Positions 45,441 through 56,849 of a stretch of DNA of 64,000 nucleotides are shown here, piece by piece. The notes under the pieces were generated by a model that worked only from the letters and a program-made list of their open reading frames with translations, was not told the origin of the DNA and did no database searches. This stretch comes from Valencia hispanica (lineage: Eukaryota > Chordata > Actinopteri > Cyprinodontiformes > Valenciidae): positions 31,915,296 to 31,979,295 of the forward strand of contig OY747703.1 of the NCBI GenBank assembly GCA_963556495.2. Direction: 5' to 3'. A program made the translations under genes and the position numbers. Position 1 is the first letter of the stretch. Each line of letters starts with the position of its first letter.

Positions 45441-46095
45441 GTGCATATGTTTTTGTTTAACCAAGCATGGAAAGCTTTAACAGCTCAACAGAACAATTAT
45501 TACAATTAGTTTCTTCAATCAAACACAAAAATCAAATCTTAACAAGATCTGCAGGCTCAAAGTTATTCACCCTCTTGGGCTCTAGCATCTTATCTACTTA
45601 TTACACCCTTATAACGTTTTGCAATAATCAGACACCAGCTTCTGGAAGCATTTCTGGGCAAGCTTATCCCACTCTTTATGGTCAATGGCTTGCAGTTATT
45701 ATTTTTTATTTTAATCAAATTTTCAAAAGTGTTCAAGTCAGGTGAGCATGATGCCTACTCTAGTGTCTTTCAGGACTTCTTCTGAAGCCAAATATTTCAG
45801 ATATATTTTGATGATCCAATGATTACCAGACCTCATTTTTCTCAGAGACCGCAAGACATTTTCTCCCAGGTTTTCCTGAAATTCAATTCAATTAATTTTG
45901 TTTTCCACATGTTTACCGTACATGAGGAGGCAGAACATTACCTGAATATCAAGAAACCACCACCACCATTCTTCACTGTTGGCATGATGTTCTTTTCAGT
46001 CTATGCTTCATTCTTCTTTGTCAGGACATATTGCCATTCCAGAGACCCAAAAAGTTTCACGGAGTCCTTCATCGTTCAGCATGTGCCTTACTGAG
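45441..46095 (-). mobile_element. Tc1/mariner-like remnant, further subfamily
   Basis: Minus-strand blocks: TTATTCACCCTCTTGGG, CCACCACCATTCTTCACTG, GTTGGCATGATGTTCTTTTC, and AGTCTATGCTTCATTCTTC, which are typical of another decayed Tc1-like family in fish. Terminal repeats are not identified and no frame is open beyond 92 codons. Confidence 0.6.
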
Positions 46096-46630
46096 AAAAC
46101 TGAAACTGCAGTAGCTGCTGCTACCTAGCCATCTTACAGTTTTCTTGCAGTCAGCAGAGGGCTTTTGGACACCTGCCTCCTCAGGAATCTGGTGGGAGCC
46201 ATTGATAGCATTCTCTTCCTGCCACCAGGTGGCATAACCACTGCTCCTTTAACTTTAAACTTCTAAATATGCTTCCCCTTGTATCTCTTGGAACATTTAG
46301 GGTGTTTACTATCTTTTTGTAGGGTGTGTCATAGACTGTCTGCTGGTCAGTAACCAAGTCCCCACTTTCCCATGTGATCCTGTAGGCCAAAACTTAACAT
46401 TTCTATATGAAAAACATTTTTTTCATTGCCTTAAATTGTGTCTGGTTTTCAGAGAAACTGGATTTTTGGTTTAAAATTAGCTGTATATTCATCAGAACGG
46501 ATGGAAATATACAGCTGAAATCTATCAGATTTTGTAATAAAATTAGTTTTAACTGACTTAGGGAAAGAAATGATATTTTAAATGATAATCATGTTTATTA
46601 AAATGCACCTGTACAAGCTAACCAAGTAGG
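46096..46630. other. No recognised feature
   Basis: About 530 bp. No gene, splice pair or repeat family was recognised. Confidence 0.4.
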
Positions 46631-46639
46631 GCACACTAT

Positions 46640-47110
46640 GTGCATCTGGTTCATCTTTTCACCGCAAAGCCGATGTCACATTCATCTTTGCTCCATTTTC
46701 AAAACAAGCTATCTGATTCTCTAATGTGCCTCTCAGATTGGAAGTCCCTTCCATTCCAACTGTTTCAAGGTTTTTTCTTTTTCTCTTTCCTTTTTTTCAA
46801 ATGCTCAATCCTGTTGCGAGGTTGTCTCTTAGAAGTTAAAAAGTTCTTTTCAAGCCCAAAGTTTTTGCCGTCTTCACTTTTTCAGCTGGCAAGATGAATA
46901 TCGTCAGGACAAAGCAGGGAAAAAGGAAAGGCTTTTGACAAGACTTCTAAAGGCCCAGGAGCTCGTCCTGTCTTTTCCCTTTTGCAGTTTCTACCCGTTA
47001 CCGGCTGCTAAAAAGCCTCACAATCAAATGCAAACTAAGAAGTCGGCCTTTTAAGATACATCAGAAAGACCCTTGTGGCAAAGCCGCCCTGCTTAGGTTT
47101 TTCACAACTT
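46640..47110. promoter_or_regulatory. Possible conserved noncoding block
   Basis: Transposon-free, balanced composition. Contains AATCAAATGCAAACTAAG near 47022 (POU-like) and GATGAATATCG near 46892. A 85-codon ORF overlaps the left part without domains. Weak evidence only. Confidence 0.22.
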
Positions 47111-49203
47111 TTTCGAAAAACGAGAAATTGGTGCATTCTCTTTTCTGCTATCTGAGCAGCAGACAGTAAGTTCATGCGCTGTATGTGCAGAGAAGGTGAT
47201 GTGGTGAATACATGATCTGGAGAACCCTTTTTGCTCCAGGTGTTCTTACTTGCAAAAATGTATCTTGTACAGAACGTGATTTATGTTTTGTGAATGTAAG
47301 AGGTGGTTACAGCTGTATGTGAAGCAGACCTCCCTCATTCATTTTAAAGCTGAAATGTGGGAATGAAGAGCAATGAAGTAAGGAGGCCAGTGTATAAAAG
47401 CGACATAAATACCACATGATTTATTTTGTTTCAGACCAGCATGAGTTGCTCTTTGTAGCTTGTGCTTTCTGGTCAATCTGTGTTGGATATTTGAAGTCTA
47501 AACAGTCTGTGTTTTCTGTTCACTAAGGCTGAGGTGGAGGCTAGGAGGGGGAGTTGTGGTTTAACACGTTCAAGAATCACTTAGTGGGACGGCATCACGG
47601 GGCGGCCTCGAGTAACCTGAAATAGCTGAAACTAGACCTCTGAGCAAATAATCACCTTGGGCCTGCATAAAGTGTAGTGTTTATGCATTGTAAATTGTGA
47701 AAGGGAATGCTTTAACATTGTGTGGCATATATATTTCAAGGCTTTGAACATTGGATGCCATCCGAATTTCACCCACACAACCACAGGCTTTCGCTCTAGC
47801 CCTCTTGACTGAAATATCTCACGCATTCCAAAATGGACCAAAAAAGCCTGCTTTTTTTCCTCTTCTGAAGCTGATTAAAGAATGTGTCTGAAACCCTTGT
47901 CCTGCTGCTACCAGGCATCTAGCTATCACTGCTGCAGGGTCATAAACCTTCCACTGACAACTTACTTATTAGCACCCAAAGATTGAAAGATCTGTGTGTT
48001 AAATCCAAAGACAATACACTAATTCAGTTTTAGTCAAAACTCGACTTACAAGGTAACAGCAGATCTGATTATTTGAACAAACAACAGGAACTGTTTAGGT
48101 ATTTTCAGCATCTTCTCTTATTTCTTTGAAGAGTTTTATAGGAAAGACTTTTTGGCAGGAGTGCAAGCTGTCACACTGGTTGTATTCTCTCTACATTGTA
48201 ATTTCCTAGACTTGTAACACACCTACTCCTTTGATGTGGGTTTTCGAAAGCTTGTCCTTCAACCTGTTAACCTTGCAAGCATCTCAGTACCGGTATTACA
48301 CTCAATGACGTCATTGCAGACAAGCCCCTTTTTTCATTCTTTACTTCATCAACAAGTTGGGTCAGTAATGTCGCCGACTCAGATCTTCAGAAACGGGGGT
48401 GTGTTGCTCTTTTATGCTGATATGTTCTTTGGTTGTGTAACCACTCTGTCTGTGAATGTCAGCTTAATCATCACATAATCATCTAAGGATCAACATGACT
48501 CGTCTGTCTCCTAAACATCAAAGAGTGAACAGTTTTGTATTTGTCTCCAAGCTTCCCTCTCATTTTTGACCTGTGGTTTAAATGTTTTTCTTTTGTGCCA
48601 CTTCCTCCAAGAACTGGTTCTAAAATCAGTTCAATCACATAGAAATTTATTGAGTCATGTTCATGGTTCAGAATATTTAGGAACTAAATATTCTGAACTA
48701 AGTTCACCACTGCAATTTTAAGATGAGATTTTAAAAACTATACAGGTCTTGCGTATCGGTAATACGATATTGCCTCGTTTCCATATATTCACCTTTCTCT
48801 TCCTTACTAACATAAAATGTTTTTATAATTGCTAATTATATTTGACACATTCAAAAACCAACAGTGACAATAAAAAAACTCAAAGATGAAACTGTCTTGG
48901 TAAATTCAGGTCACGTGTAAATGATTTTGGCCGTAAGGAAGTTAACCCATCACGCTTCTTTTCAATAAAATGCTGGGAGGGTTGGGGGGACTCTTCATTC
49001 ATGTAAATGAAATACATCTCTTTACCCGCCCATATGATGGTTGGACAGACGTTTTTGCTCCATCTTCGCTCCGTAAACAAACAAAAAAGTAATATTGGAC
49101 AGCAAAGAATAAAAACACCTAGTGTAACCTGATAGTTTTAAAAGTTGGACCTTGAACCTTGACTTAATGTCCTCATATATGAAGCGAAGCCGAATGTAGC
49201 TTA
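47111..49203. other. No recognised feature
   Basis: About 2.1 kb with no transposon family or coding exon that I can support. ORFs are short and overlapping. Confidence 0.4.
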
Positions 49204-49636
49204 CCCCTGCTTTCCACCGGACTCTTAAGCGGCGCGTAACGCAATAGACGTGTCTTACTCGCGAGTTCAGCAGCGCGTCCCTTTCCAACCGGTGCGTTTC
49301 AGATGTATATCACTCGCGAAAGCGTTTCACCTAGCAGGCCCCAGGAGATCACAAAATCACAGTAAAATTGCAAATGCATCACTTAAAGGGTAATATGTGG
49401 GGGGAAAAAAGTATGTTAATAAGTAGCATAAACTCACCATCCACCCCCAAAACTACAAATATTTCTGTCCATGTCTTCTCTTTTTTCATGTTGTCCTTGT
49501 AGAAATGATCACTGGTATTATATAAATTGGGTGATTCTCCACTTCAAGGATTAAGTTCTCGTCGTCCATAATAAAACCCAACAACTTAGTCCCACAGAGC
49601 GACTGACTTCAATGATGTCACAGGTAGTGATGCTTT
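49204..49636 (+). mobile_element. Left arm of the CCCCTGCTTTCCACCGG MITE family
   Basis: Preceded by TTA, the arm begins CCCCTGCTTTCCACCGGA. It then runs parallel to the copy at 1407-2053 through the GCGCGTAACG, CTCGCGAG, CATAAACTCACCATCCAC and GACTTCAA blocks. At about 49637-49645 it switches to the right arm of the same family in inverted orientation, so the right half of this copy has been lost by rearrangement. Confidence 0.75.
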
Positions 49637-49972
49637 GTAAGTTGGACGCCTAAGCAGCGCGTAACGTAAACAAAGCGTAATACGTAGCTGATAGCCGCCA
49701 TTAAAGTCAATGGGACCGTTTCCACCGGGCGTGGAGCAGCACGAATCGGTGGTGTCTTAGAAGCGTTGTATCGCGGCCCTCTCCTAAATTCAATTCAAAT
49801 TCAATTCAAATTCAAAAATACTTTATTGATCCCAGAGGGAAATTAAGTGTTGGTGTAGCTCATATAATTAATTATTTAAGGAGTTGTTGTAGAGAATGAT
49901 GGCTGTGGGCAGGAAGGATTTCCTGTGGCGGTCTGTATTGCAGCGAAACTGAAGAAGCCTCCGACTGAAGAC

Positions 49973-51309
49973 TAGGGTTGGGCATCGAGAATCGAGCATT
50001 GATTGGAACTGGGACTCATATGTCGATTCTCCCGGAATCGTTAAATTTTTAAAATTACGATTCCTAGTTTCGATTACCAGTCCGCCGACCAGAAGAAGAA
50101 CCCGCCGAATACCAATGAAGAAGAATCCGTCAGAAGTGTTAGCGTTACTGCGCAATCATGGAAGGTGTGTGGAGACACTCTAAGATTTGTCTTCACTTTA
50201 GGAAACAAAACAACAGAGCTCAGTGCTATACCTGTAAGAAATAACCGACTGCTCAGTGTTTGACGCGCTGCGCCGGCTTACCTCATTAGCTCTTCCTCCC
50301 GGATCCAGCCCAGCCCAGCGCCGCACTGCAATCCAAATCCGGTCAGTAAAATACTTCTGATGTCAACATTACGGCAGCAAACAAGTTATTCTCGAACCGT
50401 TGTTCAACTCAAGTGCAAATATCCAGCTAATGTTAGCTCATGTATTTGTTTTCATAGACAAACGGTCTGAGATTGCTAAGCTAACGTCAGCCAGGCAGCT
50501 GATAATGCTCCGATGTGCTCCGCCTCCTCCGTTCACCATAGCAACCAAGCAAAACGCAACAACTAGATTTTATAATGTACCTGCAGGTAATATGAACAGG
50601 ATTGTTGAAGTTGTTTCTTATTTTTAGTTCAATATTCTGCAGACAGACATGCAGGATGTTTGGAAATCGGTTTTCATTACATTTTCAAAAATAAAGCTCT
50701 CCTGTAGAAATTTGACCACTGTGGGAAAAAAAGTTATATTTATCCCCAAGTCCAAAGATAACAGCCCTGTGAGAAATTCATTGAAAGTAAAAAGTCAATA
50801 GAATTAAAACCCATGTTCCAATTCCATAGTTCAATTCAAAAATACTTTATTGATCCCAGAAGTAAAATAAGTAAATTATATTAAGGGAAATTAAGTAATT
50901 AAATTAAGTAAAGTAAAGTTTAGACTATTTCATCAAGTAAGACTAGCAATGGGTAGGTGGGTAGGTAGATAGAAATACTTTATTAATCCCGTAAAGGAAA
51001 TTTCCTTGTTGCAGCAGCAGCACTCAAAAACACAAATGAAAACAACACACATAACAAAAAAAGAAACTGTGCAAATAAATAAATAAGCTCAATATACACA
51101 CATGTAGGACCAACACATAATGATTAAGAAGAAATAGCAGTGTAAACAAGCAGTGTATTTTAAAGTAGGTCATTTAAAATATGCAAAAAAAATTTAAAAA
51201 AATAAGACCCTGTCCCTTCAAAGAATCGGAATCGAGAATCGTTTGGAACCGGAATCGAAACAAGGAATTGGAATTGGAATCGTCCAAATTCAAACGATGC
51301 CCAACCCTA
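49973..51309. mobile_element. hAT-like non-autonomous transposon, 1,337 bp
   Basis: Begins TAGGGTTGGGCATCG and ends CGATGCCCAACCCTA, perfect 15-bp inverted repeats. Flanked by CTGAAGAC at 49965-49972 and 51310-51317, a perfect 8-bp target duplication. Subterminal TCGAGAATC/GATTCTCGATTCC words occur at both ends. No transposase is encoded. The interior contains two LINE 3'-end fragments (about 50830-50900 and 50952-51140). Confidence 0.92.
50830..51140 (-). mobile_element. Two LINE 3'-end fragments inside the hAT
   Basis: TTCAATTCAAAAATACTTTA followed by TTGATCCCAGAAG at 50830 is the 3' end of the same LINE family that surrounds the hAT. A second tail at 50952-51140 starts with a GTAGGTAGGTGGG-type repeat, AGAAATACTTTATTAATCCC and TTTCCTTGTTGCAGCAGCAG, which is a related but different LINE end. 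Both are minus oriented and severely 5'-truncated. Confidence 0.65.
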
Positions 51310-52060
51310 CTGAAGACGCTCTGTTGTTGTATGACTGTCTCATGAAGAGGATGCTCAGGGTTGTCCATAATTTTTTTGATTTTATGAAGAATCCCTTTTG
51401 CATCATCATCTCCAGATGTTCCACAGTTGTCCCCAGAACAAAACCAGCCTTCTTTATCAGGTTGTTGAGCCTATTTAAATCCCTGGCTCTGATGCTGCTA
51501 CCCCAACAGATGACGGCTGAAGAGATTACACTCTCCACAACAGGCTTGTAGAAGATCTCCAGCATCTTGCTGCAAACCTTGAAGGACCTAAGCTTCCTCA
51601 AGAAGTACAGTCTGCTCTGTCCCTTCTTGTAGACGGTTTCACTGTTGCGCCTGCAGTCCAGTCTGTTGTCAAGGTGAACTCCGAGGTATTTATACACCTC
51701 AACCACCTCCACTTCTTCTCCCATGGTGCAAACAGTTTTTTGACTTATCCCTGTTTCTTCTGAAATCTACAATCATCTCCTTTGTTTTGTTCAAATTCAA
51801 GGTGAAACGATTGTTTCCACACCATGTCACAAAGCGGTCCACCAGCTCTCTGTATTCAGCTTCTGTATTTATGGTGCAGGTCTATTTTTTACGTGTTACA
51901 CTTCTAAAACGCATCAACCTCAGCAGTTTAGATCGGGCTAGATAGGAAATCAGGCACTGAAGCAATGTAAAATAGCCAGAAATTTCAAAATGAAAGACGT
52001 GCACATTTCTGTCTGATTAACTACGAAAAAAACAAAACAAAACATGACTACCTGTGACAC

Positions 52061-52189
52061 CATTCTGTTGGGGGGATAAAAGCATGGGGGACTTGTGTAT
52101 GCTCCTTTGTCCAAACTGTGGAATGATAAAAAAAGTTTGAGAAGCACCGCCTTACCCTTACCCTGACCCCGAGCCCGGCCCACAGTAAC
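52061..52189. other. Unassigned junction DNA
   Basis: Short segment between the MITE arm and Harbinger coding DNA. Contains AAACTGTGGAATGATAAAAA and tandem CTTACC/CCTGACCC units. No family assigned. Confidence 0.3.
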
Positions 52190-52390
52190 ACTACAACGTA
52201 GCTCACTGCAGGACACGAGCCAGGGTGGAGATGACCATCACGATGCTCAAGGCCCGATTCCATTGCCTTCGTATGCCCAGGGTCACCCCAGAAAGGGCTT
52301 GTGACATCATTGTGGCATGTGTAATCCTACACAACATACAATCAGAGGGGAACAATGTCGCACCCTTTTCCCTGATAATACAGACAATAA
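52190..52390 (+). pseudogene. PIF/Harbinger transposase, C-terminal fragment
   Basis: Encodes VAHCRTRARVEMTITMLKAR followed by FHCLR and RVTPERACDIIVACVILHN, the conserved C-terminal part of Harbinger (HARBI1-type) transposases, on the plus strand. The N-terminal DDE core upstream is missing, with foreign DNA at about 52189. A stop follows shortly after the conserved block. Confidence 0.85.
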
Positions 52391-52427
52391 TCCTAACCCC
52401 CTGCTAATGCACAAGTTGGGAGAGCTG

Positions 52428-52676
52428 TTATAGACATGGTCTGCTACAATCATTTCTAACTAAGACATCACCAGTCGGAAAAAGACAAAATGCCTCTTGT
52501 TTTATGGGGTCTCCTATATTTCCTGCAAGTACAAGTGTTGTACAGTTAACCTTTAACTGATGATCCAGCTGCTGTATTTCCATTTGTGTTTTTTTCATCT
52601 GCAGCTTTATGTGCTCCATTTCCAGATTTGACTTTTCAATTTGTTTCTGTAAGTACACCTTAGATAGTTGTTTCAC
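52428..52676 (-). pseudogene. Harbinger Myb-like protein, coiled-coil tail
   Basis: An 82-codon minus-strand frame. It encodes a Lys/Glu/Leu/Gln-rich helical segment (SKVYLQKQIEKSNLEMEH, then QMKKTQMEIQQLDHQLK), typical of the C-terminal coiled coil in the accessory Myb/SANT protein of Harbinger elements. It is convergent with the transposase fragment at 52190-52390, as in two-gene Harbinger elements. Confidence 0.65.
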
Positions 52677-53749
52677 AGGGAGCTATAGGAACACAAATCA
52701 AGTTAAATCTGATAGTGCCATGTCCACTTAGTGTCATAGTGAGCTGTGGGTTATTGCTGAGCAATATTTCTACTGAGGGTAAGCTGTGGAGGTTGATGGA
52801 CCCTCTTCCTCATTGATGGAGCCTCTGTAATTTAAAGCATTGCTTTGTTGGAGAGAAAAAAGCTGCAAGATGTATAGCAGAACCACAACATCATTACCTG
52901 AAACCAAAGTTGTTTTACAAACAAGACCTCAACAAGCCTCTCTGCATCTTCCCTCTAGGTGGCGGCTGATAAGGTGTCTTCATCCTCCTGCAATGAAACA
53001 GAATTTGTGTTACATTCTACCCATTTTTAAAACTCTGTGGTATATTAAAAGTAGCTACTTACAACAGCATGGAAGTCTGTTATAGAAGAGGCCTCCACAA
53101 GACAGATTACGCCATCAGTAACTGGTAGAAGAAGATTAGTCAGCTGAGTACCCAGAAAAATGCCCCACATCGTTTTTTTATTTATTATTTAAATACAGTG
53201 CAGGTACCATCACAATTTTTCTGACACTGAGACACCTTAGAATAGATTGACATCTGAGAGCAACAGCAGCCCTTTACAGAGAAACGTAGCCTACAGCTGA
53301 ATGGATAGCCACTACATTTAACATATGCCATTCATTTGAATTACTTACCTCTTATGTAGGCCCTTGTGTCCCGAGTTGTGCCTTGGTCTGATGAGCCCCC
53401 CCCCAGAGATGCCATCAGCAATAGGTCGCCCACTGTTTTGACTGAGGGCCATCTCTTCACCTGTTTTGCAGGCCTCAGCCAGGTCAAATTTTAACATATC
53501 CCAAAAACTCAAATTTTGAGACTTTCATGTATAACAGGCATTTAGGTGTGGCTTTCATACAGACAATATTAAACCGTGGCATTGATGGTATGGCTGAAGA
53601 TTTGGCTTTTTCTTTGTTTAGGGGATTTCCTTTATAACTTAAATATAGCTATCACGTGTATAATGTAACCACTGAATGCAGTTTAATGAGAGCAGGCTAA
53701 CCAACACCACAATTGTTTGTAATCAAATGATACATTACCTGTTTGAACT
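52677..53749 (-). pseudogene. Decayed middle of the Harbinger accessory gene
   Basis: Minus-strand DNA between the coiled-coil tail and the Myb-like head. An acidic stretch (EDEDTLSAAT) near 52980-52950 and short open pieces near 53390-53490 suggest former exons. Stops and frameshifts are frequent, and no continuous frame is left. Confidence 0.4.
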
Positions 53750-54057
53750 ATTGAATATTTTTATATTTCATCTTTAATTCCTGCCATGTCCTTTTTGCGT
53801 CTGTTGCACCTGTGCGCTGTCACAAACATATAGAATATAAATGTTGAATGAGTGGAACATTCAAGACCAAACATTTCATTTTTTATCCTCTAATTAAAAC
53901 TCACGCATTGACTTGATCAGCAATTTTCTGCCACACAAGCTCTCTCTCTTTTGCTGCTGCCACAGTATTGCTTTTTTTATATGCTCATTTTTTTGTATAT
54001 GCAGTCATTAATATGTCTAATTCCAAAGGATCTAACCTTTTATCCACTGGTTGCCAT
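53750..54057 (-). pseudogene. Harbinger Myb/SANT-like DNA-binding protein, N-terminus
   Basis: ATG at 54057 (minus) begins MATSG, then a frameshift leads to LDPLELDILMTAY, an in-frame stop, and ERELVWQKIADQVNA. A GTGAGT donor follows at 53904. After an intron, ACAG precedes a second piece encoding RTGATDAKRTWQELKMKYKN (53817 downward). Together these form a Trp-bearing Myb/SANT-like DNA-binding domain of the Harbinger accessory protein. Frameshift and stop make it inactive. Confidence 0.75.
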
Positions 54058-54174
54058 GGTGAGTCATGTTATCTGTGTCCCATTGATGAGGGCTTTTTAT
54101 ATTCTCATGCACAAGTGTAACTCAGGGTAACTTTGACTCAGAGTTTGTTAAACCTGCTTTGTGAAACGGGCCCC
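54058..54174 (-). mobile_element. PIF/Harbinger terminus
   Basis: Ends at the right in CCTGCTTTGTGAAACGGGCC, the inverse of the GGGCCCGTTTCAC-type terminus of fish Harbinger elements. The 5' noncoding region then leads into the Myb-like gene. The opposite terminus is not found, so the element (about 52190-54174) is truncated on its left side. Confidence 0.75.
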
Positions 54175-54427
54175 AATACTCACCTGGATGGTAAGTTTAT
54201 GCTGCTTACTATCATAGAATTACATTTCCCCCCTCCATACTACACTTTAAGTTATGCAATCGCCATTCTCCTGTGATTTTGTGATCTCCCAGGACCAGCT
54301 AGATGGAACGCTTACGCGAGTGATATGCGTCTAATACACACCCAGTGGGAAGGGATGCACTGCTGAATTTGCGAGTAAAACGCGTCTATTACATTACGCA
54401 CCGCTTACGCGTCCGGTGGAAAGCAAG
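54175..54427 (-). mobile_element. Left arm of the CCCCTGCTTTCCACCGG MITE family, inverted
   Basis: Ends CGTCCGGTGGAAAGCAAGAG followed by TTAG. Read in reverse it parallels the left arm of the other copies (TTACTCGCAAATTCAGCAG, TATCACTCGCG, GGGAGATCACAAAATCAC, CATAAACTTACCATCCA). It is likely the far half of the minus-oriented copy starting at 49645, separated by the Harbinger element. Confidence 0.75.
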
Positions 54428-55514
54428 AGTTAGTCAGGCAAAAGGAGCTGTTAATTTACCAGTATGAGGAAGCAGACACCTAAAAAACTGTGAGTCTTTC
54501 ATTCAAATAGAACACAACAAGTGACGTCAAGATGAGCATCCATCCCATCACGTCCAATGCTTAAATACACAGTAATGTTCAGTTCAAAGTTCTCAACAAT
54601 GTCAACTCAAGTCATGAACACATTCATGTGAACAATGTGCAGTGTTATAATGTACAATGATAATATGTGGACATGCCCAGCAGAAAGGCCCTTTTTATTG
54701 TTAAGCAAAAAGAAGATAGATATCAGTCACAGGAACTAGTTGGATGACTTTTTTGTGCTTTGCAGCTGTATAGGGTCTCTGAAGGGGAAATATGACAAGT
54801 TTTGTCTGTGGAATGTCTCGGCAAGAATGTGCAAAAATTTTGAACTTTCAACTCGTTTGTAGGAGCTGAGGTCTAAGCTGGGGCATTCCTGTTCTTCTGG
54901 CAGCTTACAGCTAGTATTGCCACTTCAACCTGTGTCATATTATAGATTATCTCACAAATTCAAAAGCTTAATGTGGAAAATAAAGATAATTTGGCTGAGG
55001 CATTTTGGTTTGTTTGTAGTGTGTTAATTTCAGCATGAATATAGTTTTTTCTTTGTTTCTTGCAGGAATCGGCTGATGTTGTACGGAAGAACTCAGAAGG
55101 ATATGCTGCTATATGTAAGTGCTTTTTTTTAGGTTTCTGAAATGTACTGAGGAGAATGTAATAAAATTTTGTTACGTCTGAAATACCCATCACAAATGAA
55201 AAGCTGGTCAGTTTCTAAGATATTTTTTCACCAATGTAAGTTTAAAAAAGGAAGAGAACATAGTTTATAGCTTTGCACTAAACGATTTCTCACCGAATTG
55301 TACCAAATTTTAAAATACTTGATTTTGGATTCTAGTACTTTGTCATGTTGTTCTGTTGTTGTTTTTGTGTGTGTGTGTGTTTGTTTTTTTGTATGGGTTA
55401 TTAGATACCACAAAATGTATACTTTAGGAATTCATAGGAAACATAACAGTGATTGAATTAAATTTGGTAAACAATGTCATAGCATTAAAAAAACACATTC
55501 TTGCCACTGTTTCC
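54428..55514. other. Mostly unannotated, with one weak exon candidate
   Basis: About 1.1 kb. At 55066-55114 a 49-bp segment lies between a good acceptor-like tract (TTTCTTTGTTTCTTGCAG) and a GTAAGT donor. Two frames are open, encoding ESADVVRKNSEGYAAI or NRLMLYGRTQKDMLLY, neither recognised. A GTGTGT tract lies at about 55365-55384. No other feature is supported. Confidence 0.2.
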
Positions 55515-56050
55515 TAAGTGAAGTTAGGTTAGGACTTTGACTAGGCCATTCATTCAACAAAGCATACATGAGCATGCTTTGTTTTAAACCATTCCGTTGT
55601 AGCTTTGACTGCATGTTTAGGGTCCTGCTAGAAGTGGAACCTCTGTCCCTGTCTCAAGTCTTTTGCAGCCCCTAGATTTTCTTCAAGGATATTTCTGTAT
55701 TTAGCTCTATCGATCTTCCCATCAACGCTGGTCAGCTTTACTGCATCTACTGAAGAAAAGCATTCCCACAGCATAATGCTGCCTCTAATATGGTTTGTCA
55801 TTGCGATGCGGTATTTAAGATGTTATTTTCAGTATTTGTTTTGTGCAACACATTGTGTTGTTGTGATTGACTACAAATGTGGCATCCTATGGGTTTTTTT
55901 GATCAACAATGGCTCTGACCTCTTCCCTCGTTCATCAAAGCCAGATCTGTGGAGGGCATGACTTAGAGCTGTCATGTCCTTTTCCACAGGAGTTATCAAT
56001 CTCTGCATCACCACCAGACTAATCATGGGCCTCTTGGCTGATTCTCAGAA
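55515..56050 (-). mobile_element. Tc1-like transposon remnant
   Basis: Minus-strand blocks: GGACTTTGACTAGGCCATTC, TTTAAACCATTCCGTTGTAG, CTGTCTCAAGTCTTTTGCAG, ATCTTCCCATCAACGCTGG, and CACAGCATAATGCTGCCTC. The 5' and 3' termini are missing and the frame is destroyed. Confidence 0.8.
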
Positions 56051-56849
56051 TATTGTTTTCTATTCCCAACTTGTAAGTTTAGGTGGAGGGTGAAGCCTTA
56101 ACCTTTTGAATAAAGTGAAATTAAATAGAAATACATTGGCAGTAACAGAAATAATAGTCCAAACTACAAATAAAAATAATAATTCTAACTGTAATGAAGG
56201 TGAACTATTTGATTTTTAAATTTGAGATGGAAAATGTGCACACACAAAAAACATATTTAAGGGCTCAGCACACACTCACACACTGTTTGTCACTAGGGCC
56301 CCAGCTGCCCAGGATCTCCAAAGTCATGTTGTCCCAGTGTGATTGAAGGTCCAGCTGTTAGACCAGCCCTTTTGATCCCTTTCCCTTTTATGAGAAAGAC
56401 AAACAGCTCCATGTCATCACTCACACTGATACACACAGACTCACTCACACACACCCACATTCTCATGGGCACGCAGAGAGGCACATATGCACACTAACAC
56501 ACACATTTTCTTAATGGATGCCCTCACTCCCACTGTAATCAGTTTGCTAATGACCTCCTTGAACTCTCAAAGGAACCCAGAGGGTTGGAACAAAAGGTGG
56601 AGAAGGTGGCTGTAGCTGAAAACACGGAACGTGTGAACATGGGTTACTGGATATTCAGTCTGTAAATATCCCAGTAAGGAAAATAGCTTGTGGTGAGTTG
56701 AGAAACTTACAACCTGTAAACTCGCTGCGTGACACACCTGAATTAAATGGCTAAATTCCCTCACCAACATTAAGTCATGCAGCTGTGCAGAGGGCTAGTA
56801 ACGAGCCATTCACTGGGGTGAGGCCTCCAAGGGTCCCTACATGCAGGAA
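56051..56849. other. No recognised feature
   Basis: About 800 bp. Short CA-rich stretches occur at about 56265-56285 and 56430-56460. No gene or transposon family was recognised. Confidence 0.4.

Larger units (their letters stand above)
49791..51872 (-). mobile_element. Non-LTR LINE, 5'-truncated, interrupted by a hAT
   Basis: On the minus strand the coding end encodes VYKYLGVHLDNRLDCRRN, SRLYFLRKLRSFKVCSKM and ARDLNRLNNLIKKAGFVLG, the region after the reverse transcriptase of a CR1/Rex1-type LINE. A short 3' UTR and a TTGATCAATAAAG-type end with TTTGAATTGAATTTG tail (49791-49835) follow. It is inserted in a MITE arm and is itself split by the hAT at 49973-51309. An upstream part near 51760-51860 encodes WCGNNRFTLNLNKTKE. 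Confidence 0.8.
49645..52060 (-). mobile_element. Inverted right arm of the same MITE family, interrupted
   Basis: GGACGCCTAAGCAGCGCG through CTCTCCTAAATT (to 49790) is the inverse of the right arm of the copy at 1407-2053. The sequence resumes at about 51873 with GTCTATTTTTTACGTG and runs parallel to the 1407 copy through GGAAATCAGGCACTGAAGC and AAAAAACAAAACAAAACATG to about 52060. The interruption is a LINE. The matching left arm of this minus-oriented copy is probably 54175-54427, on the other side of a Harbinger insertion. Confidence 0.7.
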
